NCBI GenBank assembly: GCA_944327105.1
Contig: CALVGN010000032.1
Coordinates: 1 to 41,418 of the forward strand
DNA: 41,418 nucleotides
From: an uncultured Erysipelotrichaceae bacterium
Lineage (GTDB): Bacteria; Bacillota_I; Bacilli_A; Erysipelotrichales; Erysipelotrichaceae
Reading direction: 5' to 3'
Of this stretch, positions 41,397 to 41,418 are shown piece after piece. The position numbers were made by a program, and so were the translations under genes. The notes beneath the pieces are model-generated. The model searched no databases. It saw only the letters and a list, made by a program, of their open reading frames with translations, and was not told the origin of the DNA. How positions within the stretch are numbered: the stretch's first letter is position 1; each line of letters begins with the position of its first letter.

Positions 41397-41411
41397 TGGT
41401 ATAATAGAGCC
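41397..41411 (+). promoter_or_regulatory. Extended -10 promoter of the gene starting at 41412
   Basis: TGGTATAAT is a consensus extended -10 (TATAAT 41400-41405). The ATG comes six bases later, so the transcript should be leaderless. Confidence 0.65.
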
Positions 41412-41418
41412 ATGTATT
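41412..41418 (+). CDS. Start of a gene truncated by the window edge
   Basis: Only ATGTATT is visible. It is called because a consensus extended -10 box and tandem repeats stand directly upstream. Nothing can be said about the product. Confidence 0.35.

Noticed and set aside
1-41418. tRNA, rRNA or CRISPR arrays
   Set aside because: None was recognised on either strand by motif reading; a covariance-model scan was not possible here.

Overview
The window comes from a low-to-mid GC Gram-positive bacterium (Firmicutes/Bacillota). The signs are a Met-specific T-box leader on metG, strong AAGGAGG-type ribosome binding sites, lipobox lipoproteins, ECF and Cof-type HAD families, ComFA/ComFC and a CcdA-TlpA fusion. 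Gene order and the family mix recall Erysipelotrichia-like anaerobes, but that placement is a guess. TGA is used as a stop: ATGA gene overlaps are frequent, and RF2 carries an in-frame TGA frameshift. The genetic code is therefore standard.

Layout. 1-127 is the right end of an IS200/IS605-type element with the 3' part of its omega RNA. 263-3232 holds a P-loop kinase and T-box-metG. 3507-5817 (minus) holds a HAD phosphatase, an SGNH lipoprotein and a Bax-inhibitor-like membrane protein. An ECF S component (plus) follows. 6643-12651 (minus) is the repair/tRNA operon mutS-mutL-miaA-tcdA. Next come a degenerate PTS permease, nadK diverging from a CYTH protein, an XRE membrane regulator, and an overlapping HAD-unknown-DJ-1 operon. 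18.3-23.1 kb is an accessory stretch: a frameshifted HTH-nucleotidyltransferase, an FMN/FAD reductase lipoprotein, and an AAA15 ATPase plus RloB-like pair that looks like phage defence. 23.2-30.7 kb (minus) is uppP-ccdA, secA-prfB and comFA-comFC. Then come a HAD phosphatase, a tauABC-like ABC importer (minus) and the ppx-ppk polyphosphate operon (plus). The last 4 kb (minus) is a bacteriocin-like module: a secreted peptide, a large membrane protein, an ABC ATPase and a lipoprotein. A new gene starts at the right edge.

The most striking signal is not a gene. A short interrupted palindrome, ATGGT-N3(or 4)-ACCAT, usually ATGGTYNRACCAT, occurs about 47 times with perfect arms in 41 kb, against about 0.08 expected from equal base frequencies. 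It lies both inside genes and in promoters. It leaves recurring peptide footprints such as MVKP, GQT and W(S/L/F)NH. It is dense in some genes (mutL, mutS, the ABC importer lipoprotein) and absent from others (metG, secA-prfB, ppk, the PTS-like gene, the accessory stretch and the bacteriocin module). It behaves like a highly iterated palindrome (compare cyanobacterial HIP1), but I do not recognise it.

A second pattern is leaderless transcription. At least four starts lie 6-9 bases after a TATAAT or TACAAT box with no ribosome binding site (mutS, nadK, CYTH, HAD at 30815), and so does the partial gene at 41412.
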